DNA from: a virus
IMG/VR virus record: IMGVR_UViG_3300023172_000180
Coordinates: 1-25,177 of that record
Length of the DNA stretch: 25,177 bases
Direction: 5' to 3' (one strand)
The notes under the pieces are model-generated. The model had not been told where the DNA came from. It made no database searches and worked only from the letters and a program-made list of their open reading frames with translations. Below are positions 15,400-22,904 of the stretch, piece after piece; position 1 is the first letter of the stretch, and the number at the start of each line of letters is the position of its first letter. The translations under genes and the position numbers were made by a program.

Positions 15400-15485
15400 G
15401 TTACAATTCCAGATGCACAGATTGCGGTAGATGGCTAGAAGAAGGTCAATATCTTTGTGTCATCTGCGCACAAAACAGAGACTAA
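15396..15485 (+). CDS. 29-aa zinc-ribbon micro-protein
   Basis: The ATG overlaps the SET gene stop (ATGA). The product has two CxxC pairs, C7-T-D-C10 and C21-V-I-C24, separated by 10 residues, and ends CAQNRD, a complete minimal zinc knuckle. AGGA lies 10 nt upstream, so coupling is likely the main route of initiation. Its stop overlaps the stop of the convergent FmdB-like gene by 4 bp. It could be a stand-alone partner or a former post-SET module. Confidence 0.6.
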   Translation: MSYNSRCTDCGRWLEEGQYLCVICAQNRD

Positions 15486-15721
15486 AACTGAACTTTTCTT
15501 TTCTTAGCAGCTTGAGCCTTAGCTCTTTGTTGTGGAGAAGCTTTTGAAGGGTCAGTATTCCAATCTACCCCAACAGTTCCATACATATATTTTTGACCAC
15601 TAATTAATCTTTTGCATGATTTTTTACATTTCTCACATTTGATTTTAGGGTCTTCAGCTATAGAATGTTGAACTTCAAATATGTGTTCACAAGTTTTGCA
15701 TTGATAATCATATCTAGCCAT
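15482..15721 (-). CDS. FmdB-type zinc-ribbon protein
   Basis: 79 aa. It starts MARYDYQCKTC, the standard FmdB-family opening, then C8-x2-C11, FEVQHSIAEDP, C29-x2-C32, KRLIS. A longer frame from a GTG at 15748 is rejected because the family begins just before the Y-D-Y. The ATG overlaps the preceding gene by 8 bp. The C terminus is Lys/Ala-rich (AKAQAAKKRKVQF) and may bind nucleic acid. FmdB-like ribbons occur near regulatory and phage genes, with no established function here. Convergent overlap with the plus cassette leaves no room for a terminator. Confidence 0.8.
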   Translation of the reverse strand: MARYDYQCKTCEHIFEVQHSIAEDPKIKCEKCKKSCKRLISGQKYMYGTVGVDWNTDPSKASPQQRAKAQAAKKRKVQF

Positions 15722-16454
15722 TTGATTTTGTTGCCTTTCTATATCCACCTTTAAAATTACTATTTAAAAATGTCGTATTGCTATCTAAATGATACTTATC
15801 ATCATCAGTAAGCATTGACATATTGAATTTAAATTTACTTCTTTTAAATGGTATTGCTTGTATAAATGGTGTACCTTGTTTAATCATAAACTCTTTGTCA
15901 TGGATTATTGTAGGAAAATTGACTTCATGCCACTTATCTGTTTCAACTACAGCTGGTAATACTGTGAATCTTTTTTCAAATTGATAATAAGGAGCTATGA
16001 ATAATGTTGACCAACCTTTAGGAGTGTAAAAATACCAAGCACTTTCAAACTTTAAAGGATGTTTATAATCAGTTTCTGATATAGGCATTTTATACACTTG
16101 GTCTGCATCATGAGAAGTTACGCGTATAGGAAAATCTTTGCTATCTACTTCTAGATAGTCATCATTTCTTTGTATTAATGTATCTGTCCAGTAAGGAATT
16201 ATGTAGCCAGAAGAAAGATAATCAATAACCGCTGGGCATCTTTTTATTGTTGATGTATAAAAGTTTTTAGCTATATCCCCAACTTTACCAAACATATTTC
16301 TATTATTTGGTTTAAATTGATGTCCAGCTGGTTTTTCAAAGTATTCATCCATATCTTTGAACCACTGAGGAAAATAAGCAGCAGCTGGTTTTATTGGTGC
16401 GGCTCTATCTAAGCCAGCAACGTTTGTTTTAAATTGTATACCCTCCGAAAACAT
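15714..16454 (-). CDS. Conserved-looking phage protein of unknown function
   Basis: 246 aa. It opens with IQFKTNVAGLDRAAPIKPAAAYFPQWFKDM and contains IKRCPAVIDYLSSGYIIPYWTD. I recall sequences of this kind (a P-A-x-x-FPxWF motif, then a K-R-C-P...SGYIIP motif) from other aquatic phages, where they are unannotated; that is memory, not a search. The rest is beta-rich with many aromatic residues (FESAWYFYTPKGWSTLFIAPYYQFEKRF) and no signal peptide. No ribosome site precedes the ATG 9 nt after the previous stop. Its place at the end of the head operon may mean a virion role, but it could be part of the accessory block. Confidence 0.65.
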   Translation of the reverse strand: MFSEGIQFKTNVAGLDRAAPIKPAAAYFPQWFKDMDEYFEKPAGHQFKPNNRNMFGKVGDIAKNFYTSTIKRCPAVIDYLSSGYIIPYWTDTLIQRNDDYLEVDSKDFPIRVTSHDADQVYKMPISETDYKHPLKFESAWYFYTPKGWSTLFIAPYYQFEKRFTVLPAVVETDKWHEVNFPTIIHDKEFMIKQGTPFIQAIPFKRSKFKFNMSMLTDDDKYHLDSNTTFLNSNFKGGYRKATKSNG

Positions 16455-16463
16455 AACTACATT

Positions 16464-16649
16464 TTACTTGATAGGGTATTTTTTACAAATTTTAAGATAA
16501 TCATTAACTAAATCATCCATATCTTGAACTAAGTTAACTTTTTGCATTCTTAAAGAGTTCATTTGCTCTAAAACAGCTTCCATAAATTTTTCAATTTCAA
16601 TATCTTGGAAGTATTGTTTTCTTCTTTGTTTATTTACGTTTATATCCAT
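16464..16649 (-). CDS. Small helical protein of unknown function
   Basis: 61 aa, predicted to be almost wholly helical, with a likely coiled coil in the middle (FMEAVLEQMNSLRMQKVNLVQDMDDLV) and a basic start. It lies 4 nt after the connector gene stop, with no clear Shine-Dalgarno. A small scaffold, adaptor or antirepressor-like role is possible, but nothing identifies it. Confidence 0.5.
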   Translation of the reverse strand: MDINVNKQRRKQYFQDIEIEKFMEAVLEQMNSLRMQKVNLVQDMDDLVNDYLKICKKYPIK

Positions 16650-16653
16650 GAAG

Positions 16654-17340
16654 CTAGTCTAGCAGACCAGCGGATGTGAAATATTGTTTTTTGTATTTAT
16701 TTAGAATGGATTTTTCAGCTGGTCCAAGTAATTCTTGGTTAAATTGTTCTAGAACAGATTCATATTCAGCTGTATAATCGCCAATTGATTCAGATTTAAC
16801 CATTTGAAATTGTGAATCAGTTGTATTATCAGCGATATTAGTTGATACTTCTCCAGTGGATTGTTGTGTTGATAGAGAAGCAGATGCTAAAAATAACTTT
16901 CCAGCTACTCTAGCGCTAACGAATTTAATATCGTTTGGAATATCTTCTGCTGAAACTTCTGAATCAGAATATCCAGCAGTATAAGTTACTGTAATATTTT
17001 GAAGTCTTTGAGCACTCCAATACTGTAAGCCAGTTCTTTTTATTAATCCTAAAGCTTTATATACAACATAATCATTTGTATTGCCAGATATTAAAGTAAC
17101 ATCGTCTTCAACAACAGATGCTACAGAAATAATAGGAGCGCGCTTTACGAATAAGTCTTCGGAATCGTCTCCATCGAATGTTTCAACTATATTTTCTTGA
17201 TAAGACAAGCTGTAACCAACATAATTTTCGATAGCTGCATCTGCAGCTGGTATAAGAAGGTTTGTTACAGTAGTTTCGTCATTAGCGGATAAATCGACAC
17301 CAAGAACTTTCTCTACATCAGAAACTGTACTTAGAGCCAT
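16654..17340 (-). CDS. gp6-like head-tail connector (adaptor)
   Basis: 228 aa. The first 150 residues match the gp6-like connector pattern: a helical start (TVSDVEKVLGVDL, then TVTNLLIPAADAAIENYVGY), a strand region with RAPIISVASVVEDD, and ITVTYTAGYS followed by IPNDIKFVSARVAGKL. This protein forms the ring under the portal. Family members are often 90-200 aa, so the C-terminal 70 residues (acidic, Ser-rich, ending in a KKQYF stretch) are longer than usual. AGG lies 6 nt before the ATG. Confidence 0.75.
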   Translation of the reverse strand: MALSTVSDVEKVLGVDLSANDETTVTNLLIPAADAAIENYVGYSLSYQENIVETFDGDDSEDLFVKRAPIISVASVVEDDVTLISGNTNDYVVYKALGLIKRTGLQYWSAQRLQNITVTYTAGYSDSEVSAEDIPNDIKFVSARVAGKLFLASASLSTQQSTGEVSTNIADNTTDSQFQMVKSESIGDYTAEYESVLEQFNQELLGPAEKSILNKYKKQYFTSAGLLD

Positions 17341-17347
17341 TTAGAGC

Positions 17348-17596
17348 CTACTTGTCTTCTACGTCTTCTGGTTTTACAGCTTTGTTTTCTACTTCTTTTT
17401 TAGCTGATTTTTTAGGAGCAGCTGGTTTTGGAGCTTCTTTTTTCCATCCATTTTGCTCTAAATAAGCAATAGAGTATTCCATTCCTTTTTTAGCTATCTT
17501 TGAAGCATTAGATTTTGGTACATCATTAGCTGGTCCTTCAAATATAGAACCATCTTGTAATTTCCAAATATCTTTTTCTACTTTTATATATTCCAT
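17348..17596 (-). CDS. Small protein with Lys/Pro/Ala tail, head operon
   Basis: 82 aa. The first 50 residues (IKVEKDIWKLQDGSIFEGPANDVPKSNASKIAKKGMEYSIAYLEQNGW) look compactly folded, and the rest is a low-complexity Lys/Pro/Ala/Glu tail. The position between capsid and connector genes is where head decoration or rho-like/HeH-domain proteins are often found. No decoration family could be assigned. AAAGGAT precedes the ATG. A strong hairpin lies between the capsid gene and this one. Confidence 0.6.
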   Translation of the reverse strand: MEYIKVEKDIWKLQDGSIFEGPANDVPKSNASKIAKKGMEYSIAYLEQNGWKKEAPKPAAPKKSAKKEVENKAVKPEDVEDK

Positions 17597-17618
17597 TAAA
17601 TTTAATCCTTTGGGTTAT

Positions 17619-17645
17619 GTAATGGGGGTACTAGACCCCCATTAC
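17619..17645 (-). terminator. Perfect 11-bp hairpin after the capsid gene
   Basis: GTAATGGGGGT and ACCCCCATTAC pair perfectly around a 5-nt loop, 25 nt after the capsid stop. There is no U tract on the minus strand (ATAACCC follows), so it is either a U-less attenuator or a stability element that protects the capsid mRNA and lowers read-through. Confidence 0.6.
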
Positions 17646-17669
17646 TAATGTTTACTAACTAATTTCGAC

Positions 17670-18923
17670 TTAAGCGAAGTTAGTGATTTTTGTAAATGCT
17701 CTTTGTTTGTAAACAGGGAATCCAACTCTCATAGTTGCTCTGATTGCAACTTTACCTTTGGTAAAGAAGTCAGAATGAGAATCAGAAACTGCAATGTCAA
17801 GACCTTGCTTCATGACAACATGAGCAGCCTCTCCACCGCCGAATCTACCAACAAGGACAGTTCCTTCAGCAATTGCTGTTGTTGGAACTACTTTAAGTCC
17901 CCAGAGGGAAGCTTGAGCAGCACCGTTGAATCCGCCAGCAGCTGTAAATAATGGGTTATAAGAACCATTAGTTGCAACATCAGAAACAGATGTAACCATC
18001 TTGTTCCAGTCAGCAGGATGCATAACAATTGCATCTGGCTCTACGAAAGCACCAGTTCTAATGTCTGTGATTGCTTCGTAGACTGAACCTATTTTATTAA
18101 GGTCTCCAGCGTATGATGAATAGTCAACTTCGTTAACTAATGTTTTACCAGCATCTAGGATACCTTCTAAGTTAGGTGCAGAACCATCTCCATTAAGAAG
18201 TTGGTTGTCTAATCTTAAACGAATCATTGTTGATAGACGTGAGTTTACGTATCCTTGAATACCACTAACATCTGCAAGCAATTCTTCTGTTACAGGTAAG
18301 AAAACAGCAATCTTTCTAATAGCAGCTGTTTGCTCTGTGAAGTCAAGTTCTGCTTCTCCAGCAGCACCTTCCTCAGCAGCTTCAGCAGCGCTGTTTGTGA
18401 ATGTTGTTTCTTCCAAATATTGGAATGCATTTTGGTCTGTTTCGATTTGGTCGAATAGTCCAATAACTGCATTTGGGTCTCTCAAAGAAAATTCAAGAAC
18501 GCCCGGTTGTCTTAAAACTTCTGGTGGGTAGTTATTAGCTGTACCAGCACCTAAAGTTGCTTTGAAACCCATTGGGTTGAAATTAACTTGTGTGTCAATT
18601 CCGCCAATGCCTTTTTCCATGTAGCTCTTGTAGCTCTTAGAACCTACAAATGCTTCTCCAATGGAAAGAGGGGATACATTCTCTTCTTGAGAGTATGCGC
18701 CACTTACTGGCTCTGAATCTTCAGACATAGCTTTTTCGTTTGCACTTTTAGCTGAAAGAACGTTTACTTCTTCGACCAAGTCAGAAAGTTCGCTATTTCT
18801 TTTAGCGATTTCTTCTTTTTGGTCAGCTGAGTACTTGCCGTCTTCTGCAGGTGCATCAAAAAGCTCTTTTAATTCAGCTCTTTTAGCAGCGACTTTTTCT
18901 CTTAGCTCTTTAATTTCTGCCAT
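17670..18923 (-). CDS. Major capsid protein, HK97 fold
   Basis: 417 aa, typical length. Residues 1 to about 65 form a charged helical coiled coil (IKELREKVAAKRAELKELF, later ISELSDLVEEVNVL-type heptads), the delta/scaffold segment usually removed by the prohead protease encoded next door. From about 90 the HK97-fold body follows, with IRKIAVFLPVTEELLADV and YVNSRLSTMIRLRLDNQLLNGDGS as the family spine helix and surroundings, and PDAIVMHPADWNKMV in the A domain. The ATG is preceded by AAGGAGA at an ideal distance, matching high expression. It sits directly downstream of the protease gene and is followed by a hairpin. Confidence 0.95.
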   Translation of the reverse strand: MAEIKELREKVAAKRAELKELFDAPAEDGKYSADQKEEIAKRNSELSDLVEEVNVLSAKSANEKAMSEDSEPVSGAYSQEENVSPLSIGEAFVGSKSYKSYMEKGIGGIDTQVNFNPMGFKATLGAGTANNYPPEVLRQPGVLEFSLRDPNAVIGLFDQIETDQNAFQYLEETTFTNSAAEAAEEGAAGEAELDFTEQTAAIRKIAVFLPVTEELLADVSGIQGYVNSRLSTMIRLRLDNQLLNGDGSAPNLEGILDAGKTLVNEVDYSSYAGDLNKIGSVYEAITDIRTGAFVEPDAIVMHPADWNKMVTSVSDVATNGSYNPLFTAAGGFNGAAQASLWGLKVVPTTAIAEGTVLVGRFGGGEAAHVVMKQGLDIAVSDSHSDFFTKGKVAIRATMRVGFPVYKQRAFTKITNFA

Positions 18924-18949
18924 GAGAATAATCTCCTTACTTTATTAAT

Positions 18950-20203
18950 TTATACTGTATCGTCGAGTTCCGCTAATGCAGCTTCAGCAAGTATTTGCTG
19001 AGTTTCTACAAATAGCTCAGAATCGTCTTCTTCCGCAACTTCTGCTTCAACTACTTCTTCTGAAACCTCAGCTTCAGCTTCTGCAATTTCCTCTTCAACA
19101 ATCTCTTCAGATGCTTCTTCTTCAGATTCAGAAACTTCTTCTGATGAATCTTCAGCTTTAGGCTCTTCAACAGGGTTCTCTGCTGGAGCTTCTTCGACTT
19201 CTGAAACTATCTCCTCAGCTTCAGCGGTCTCTTCTGATTCATCTGAAGCTTCTTCAACTTCAGAAACTGGCTCTTTCCCGACTTCCTCAATAAGTTGGTC
19301 GAGTTCAGCCCATGCATCATTCAAGTCTTCTTGAACAGCACGAAGTGCGGTAGTTGCTTGTTCTGACAACTTCCTACCATCTCCCTTTCGCAACTCTCCA
19401 ATGGAGGTTGCTCTTACAATGAGGCTCTCTAATGCAGCAAGCACATCCTTTACCTCGTCTGAAAAACGAGCACCTTGCACGCTAGTGTCGTCCCCAGAAA
19501 CCTCAGAAGAATCTTTTTCTTCTACTTCAGATTCTTCTCTTAAACTTTTTTCTATAGAAGCTAAGTATGATGCGTGGTCTTTACAAGGCATATAGTATTC
19601 TTCGCCTTCGTACATTTCTTGATGAGAACCAGAACATCCTAATTCTTCTGCTCTTTTCTCAGCTTCTTCTTCTGTTTTAAACATATCTTTAGGAGCAGCT
19701 TTTAATGAATCTTCATAAACTGCTTCTTCTCCAGATTTAATAGAAAGAGTGTAAGTTTCTCTATTTGCTCCAACTAGAACTGGAGAGACTTCGTAAACTG
19801 TAAGGTCTTTAAGAAATCTAGCGTCAACTTCACTTCCGTCAGCACCTTTGAATTTTTTGACTTCTGAATCGTTAATTCTAAAACCGAATGACCATTCTTG
19901 AAGGTCTTCCATAGCTTTAGCTAATTGATATGCTTCTTTACCAGCTTCAGTGTCCATGAAAAAGTTTCCTTTAAAAGTTGCTTTTTCTTCATCAGTTTCA
20001 ATTGTTCCTTTACCAATTGGTTGGTCCCACTTGTGTGCAAAGACCATTGGAACTTGGTTATCTTTAAAACCAGATTTGATTGCTGTTGGTAAAACAACAT
20101 CTCCGTCAGTATCTAAATTGTTAAAAACTGAGAATACTGCCTCTACCTTACCAGTCTCTTCGTCGAGAGCTTTAAATTCAAAATTCTTTGATTCTTTTTT
20201 CAA
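18950..20203 (-). CDS. Prohead protease (HK97/U35 type) with long acidic C terminus
   Basis: 417 aa, about twice the usual 180-220. Residues 1 to about 160 are the protease: FNNLDTDGDVVLP, His57 in VFAHKWDQPIGKG, Ser105 in LQEWSFGF, and VYEVSPVLVGAN near 136-147. It cleaves scaffold segments during capsid maturation. About 174-213 is a small module with FKTEEEAEKRAEELGC and MPCKDHASY, possibly zinc-binding (C190, H194, C207, H210). From about 220 the chain is very Glu/Ser-rich and low-complexity, probably a fused scaffolding segment. The start is TTG: AGAGG lies 7 nt upstream and there is no usable ATG before the fold. It is 43 nt downstream of the portal stop. Confidence 0.9.
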   Translation of the reverse strand: MKKESKNFEFKALDEETGKVEAVFSVFNNLDTDGDVVLPTAIKSGFKDNQVPMVFAHKWDQPIGKGTIETDEEKATFKGNFFMDTEAGKEAYQLAKAMEDLQEWSFGFRINDSEVKKFKGADGSEVDARFLKDLTVYEVSPVLVGANRETYTLSIKSGEEAVYEDSLKAAPKDMFKTEEEAEKRAEELGCSGSHQEMYEGEEYYMPCKDHASYLASIEKSLREESEVEEKDSSEVSGDDTSVQGARFSDEVKDVLAALESLIVRATSIGELRKGDGRKLSEQATTALRAVQEDLNDAWAELDQLIEEVGKEPVSEVEEASDESEETAEAEEIVSEVEEAPAENPVEEPKAEDSSEEVSESEEEASEEIVEEEIAEAEAEVSEEVVEAEVAEEDDSELFVETQQILAEAALAELDDTV

Positions 20204-20246
20204 CTTCTTACCTCTAAATCTCTTTCTATAAATAATATTTTAACAT

Positions 20247-22904
20247 TTATTTTTCGTCCTTTTTCTCAGATAACAACTTTTGAGCTTTTTTCTTACGAGC
20301 ATCGACTTTTTTCTTTTGCTCGTTGACTAGCTTCTTCATTTCAGAGACACCACCAGTTGTAACGCCTCCCCATTTCATAACGGCAATAGCACCGTTAAGT
20401 CTGTTGTTATTCTTATGACGATTCATAAATCGTTCTCTTCTCTTTACCCAAGAAAGAACTGCTGGACTTCTATCTCCAGATTTGTATGCAGACCATCTAT
20501 TGAATGCATCATTACCAGTGAATGAAGTTGGAGGATTTCCTCCAGTACCAGCTCTTCTCCAAATTGTTGGATAATTTTCCTTCAAGTCTTTTACGTACTT
20601 GAAATCTGGAAACTGTTTATATTGTGAGTTAGATAAACTTATTTTTTGATTATCTCCACTCTTTGGAAAGTTAGTAATATCATCTTTTGCTTTTAGACTT
20701 TTACGCCAATCTTTAATCTTCTTTAACTTAGAAACATCCATTGTTACATTTCTATCAGTTTTAAGATGTGAACCATCGTCCATAATTGCCCATACTTGCA
20801 TAGTTGCTTTATCATCTCTTGCATTTAAAGATTTGATAACTCCATGAACGGTTGATGGTGGGTCTGGGTCTTTATTTATTGACCAGCTAACAGTATCTCC
20901 AACTTTAAGTTCTGATAACGAAGCTTTTTCATTAGATTCTTCTTTTATTTTGTCTGCATAAAGTAATGCTTCAGCTTCTTCTGTTGATACTTTTAGTTCG
21001 TCAATAACATCTTCTGCTCCTTTTTTAGAAGAGAGAGGATGTCCGCTCGGTAATAAATCTTGGTCAAATGGTTTTCTTGGGAATTTACCTTTCATACCTT
21101 TCAAGAAAGCGTTAACTCTGGCTATTCCCCACTGGGTTGCTCCAGTTACATTACCCCTAACTGAGGCTGGGTTAGTACGATAAGCACCAACTCCTCTACG
21201 GAAGACAGCAGCTAGCATTCCATAAGTAGCTTTGTATTTAGGATTAGAAGCATTGTGGTCTTTTACTTTCTTTTGTAAAGTCTTTTTAACTTTTTCTGAA
21301 ATAGCTGCAGCTTTAAATTCTTTTTTCATGTTTGCTAAATATGCTTCAGCCTCTTCTTCAGTTTTAAAACATTTTATTATTTCGTTATCTTCATGTCCTA
21401 TAACGCACCAAGCTCCGTTAGGCATTTCTGCAATATATTTTTCTTCGTTTCTTGGTTCATCAGTCATTTGAATAACTGGTTGTCTTTGAGATTCAACTTG
21501 CAAGTCTCCAGTAGTAAGAGTTGCTTTCAAATCTAAACCTTCAATATTAATTCCAGCTTCAGCAATATCATTTGCTTGTTGTTCAGTAATTTGATAAGGC
21601 TTATTTCCATCTTCTTGAGGAACAGCAACCATGTTGAGTGGTCTTAAGTAAACTTCATGTGTTTCATCAATCTCTAATCCAGCTGCTTTTCTTGCTTCAG
21701 CAATTGTTACCCAACCACCAGCAACACCCATGTTCATTCTCTTGTAAGTTTCATTCTTATCTTGTGATAAAGCTCTTACTTGTTCTAGGTCATAAGCACA
21801 ATATGTATTTACATCGCTTGTAAAGTCAGCAAGTAATAACTGATGAGTCAATTCGTTAGCGACTGTTTTCCATAAAGGAATAAGTTTTTGTTCTGTAAAG
21901 AACTCTCTTAATTCTTTTGTATTGTTGTAGGTCGCCGCATCTAAACCAGCTCCGAGTCCAGCGAGTATAGCTGGGACACCTAAAACTGCAGAAACTCTTT
22001 CTTCTGGGAGTCTTCTTAATTCTTTTAAATCCATTTGGTCTGGAGAGAAAGAAACTGTTTTAACATCCATTGCACCAGTAAGAACCATTGGAGCACCTCT
22101 GTTAGAGCCACCAAATTTAGATTTATACATTTTTGCAATAGCTTCTGCTTCTTCTCTTGATGGACCACCAGCTTGGTCATCTTTTGGACTTAAGATAACG
22201 CCCGGCACTGCCATATTGTGAAGTAAAGAAGTTGCATATTGTCCAGCAGCTTCATCTCCAAGTAACTCACGAAGTACAGATTTTAGTGGGGCAAATCCTC
22301 TTCTGTGATTATTTGGGTCTATTCCTTGTCGTATGTGAACTAAATCGTCTTTCTTTAAGACTACAAACTCTCCCATGTGCTTTGAAGAACCATAATATTC
22401 ATAATGAGTAATCAATTCATCTTCAGTTCCTCTTGGTGTTACTCTATCTGGCATCATTGGGATTAGTTGAATAACTCTTCCAGATGAGTTTCTTACTTTC
22501 AAAAGATAAGCATCTCCAGAAGCGTTGATAGCAGTAACTATGTAATGAGAAAGTAATGAACCAGATGTAAATGGATTTGGTCGTTGCATTAATTGCTCAA
22601 CGGGATGAGTGTTTATTTCATTAATATCTTCGCTAGTTTTTTGGAAAATTTTAAGTTGTGGTTCAGCAAATGAGGTTGCAAGAACATTCAAACAAGCGAC
22701 TACAGCTGAATTACCAGTTCCTTCTCCTAAATCATCAATTAACTGACTTGGGAATGAACCAGATGTTGTATTGTATCCGAATACAGCAGAATCCAAAGCA
22801 CTGTTAACGCTTTGGTTATAATTTAAACCTTTTACTTGTCTCTCTGGCGGTGCTTGTAAATAATCAACCGCTCTTCTATAAAAACTTTTCTTTTCTTCAG
22901 CCAT
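20247..22904 (-). CDS. Portal protein with about 450-residue C-terminal extension
   Basis: 885 aa from the ATG at 22904, which overlaps the terminase stop as TAATG; a GTG five codons earlier is rejected. Residues 1 to about 430 are an HK97-type portal (YLLKVRNSSGRVIQLIPMMP, later GIDPNNHRRGFAPLKSVL, LPEERVSAVLGVPAILAGL). It forms the ring through which DNA enters. The remainder is unusual. About 500-535 holds an FKTEEEAEAYL motif, and about 541-625 is a basic module (YKATYGMLAAVFRRGVGAYR to DLLPSGHPLSSKK). About 661-725 looks like a small barrel (LKVGDTVSWSINKDP). About 800-860 is a Trp/Arg-rich module (WSAYKSGDRSPAVLSWVKRRE), and the chain ends in Lys-rich sequence. No enzyme motif was seen. 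The extension may line the head interior or serve as ejected cargo. Confidence 0.92.
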   Translation of the reverse strand: MAEEKKSFYRRAVDYLQAPPERQVKGLNYNQSVNSALDSAVFGYNTTSGSFPSQLIDDLGEGTGNSAVVACLNVLATSFAEPQLKIFQKTSEDINEINTHPVEQLMQRPNPFTSGSLLSHYIVTAINASGDAYLLKVRNSSGRVIQLIPMMPDRVTPRGTEDELITHYEYYGSSKHMGEFVVLKKDDLVHIRQGIDPNNHRRGFAPLKSVLRELLGDEAAGQYATSLLHNMAVPGVILSPKDDQAGGPSREEAEAIAKMYKSKFGGSNRGAPMVLTGAMDVKTVSFSPDQMDLKELRRLPEERVSAVLGVPAILAGLGAGLDAATYNNTKELREFFTEQKLIPLWKTVANELTHQLLLADFTSDVNTYCAYDLEQVRALSQDKNETYKRMNMGVAGGWVTIAEARKAAGLEIDETHEVYLRPLNMVAVPQEDGNKPYQITEQQANDIAEAGINIEGLDLKATLTTGDLQVESQRQPVIQMTDEPRNEEKYIAEMPNGAWCVIGHEDNEIIKCFKTEEEAEAYLANMKKEFKAAAISEKVKKTLQKKVKDHNASNPKYKATYGMLAAVFRRGVGAYRTNPASVRGNVTGATQWGIARVNAFLKGMKGKFPRKPFDQDLLPSGHPLSSKKGAEDVIDELKVSTEEAEALLYADKIKEESNEKASLSELKVGDTVSWSINKDPDPPSTVHGVIKSLNARDDKATMQVWAIMDDGSHLKTDRNVTMDVSKLKKIKDWRKSLKAKDDITNFPKSGDNQKISLSNSQYKQFPDFKYVKDLKENYPTIWRRAGTGGNPPTSFTGNDAFNRWSAYKSGDRSPAVLSWVKRRERFMNRHKNNNRLNGAIAVMKWGGVTTGGVSEMKKLVNEQKKKVDARKKKAQKLLSEKKDEK

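Noticed and set aside
15722-15748. GTG start for the FmdB-like gene
   Set aside because: The family begins right before the Y-D-Y motif; the extra nine residues only copy the overlap with the previous gene.
18976-19161. Plus-strand frame rich in Leu and Gln opposite the protease tail
   Set aside because: Low-complexity shadow of the Glu-rich minus-strand sequence.
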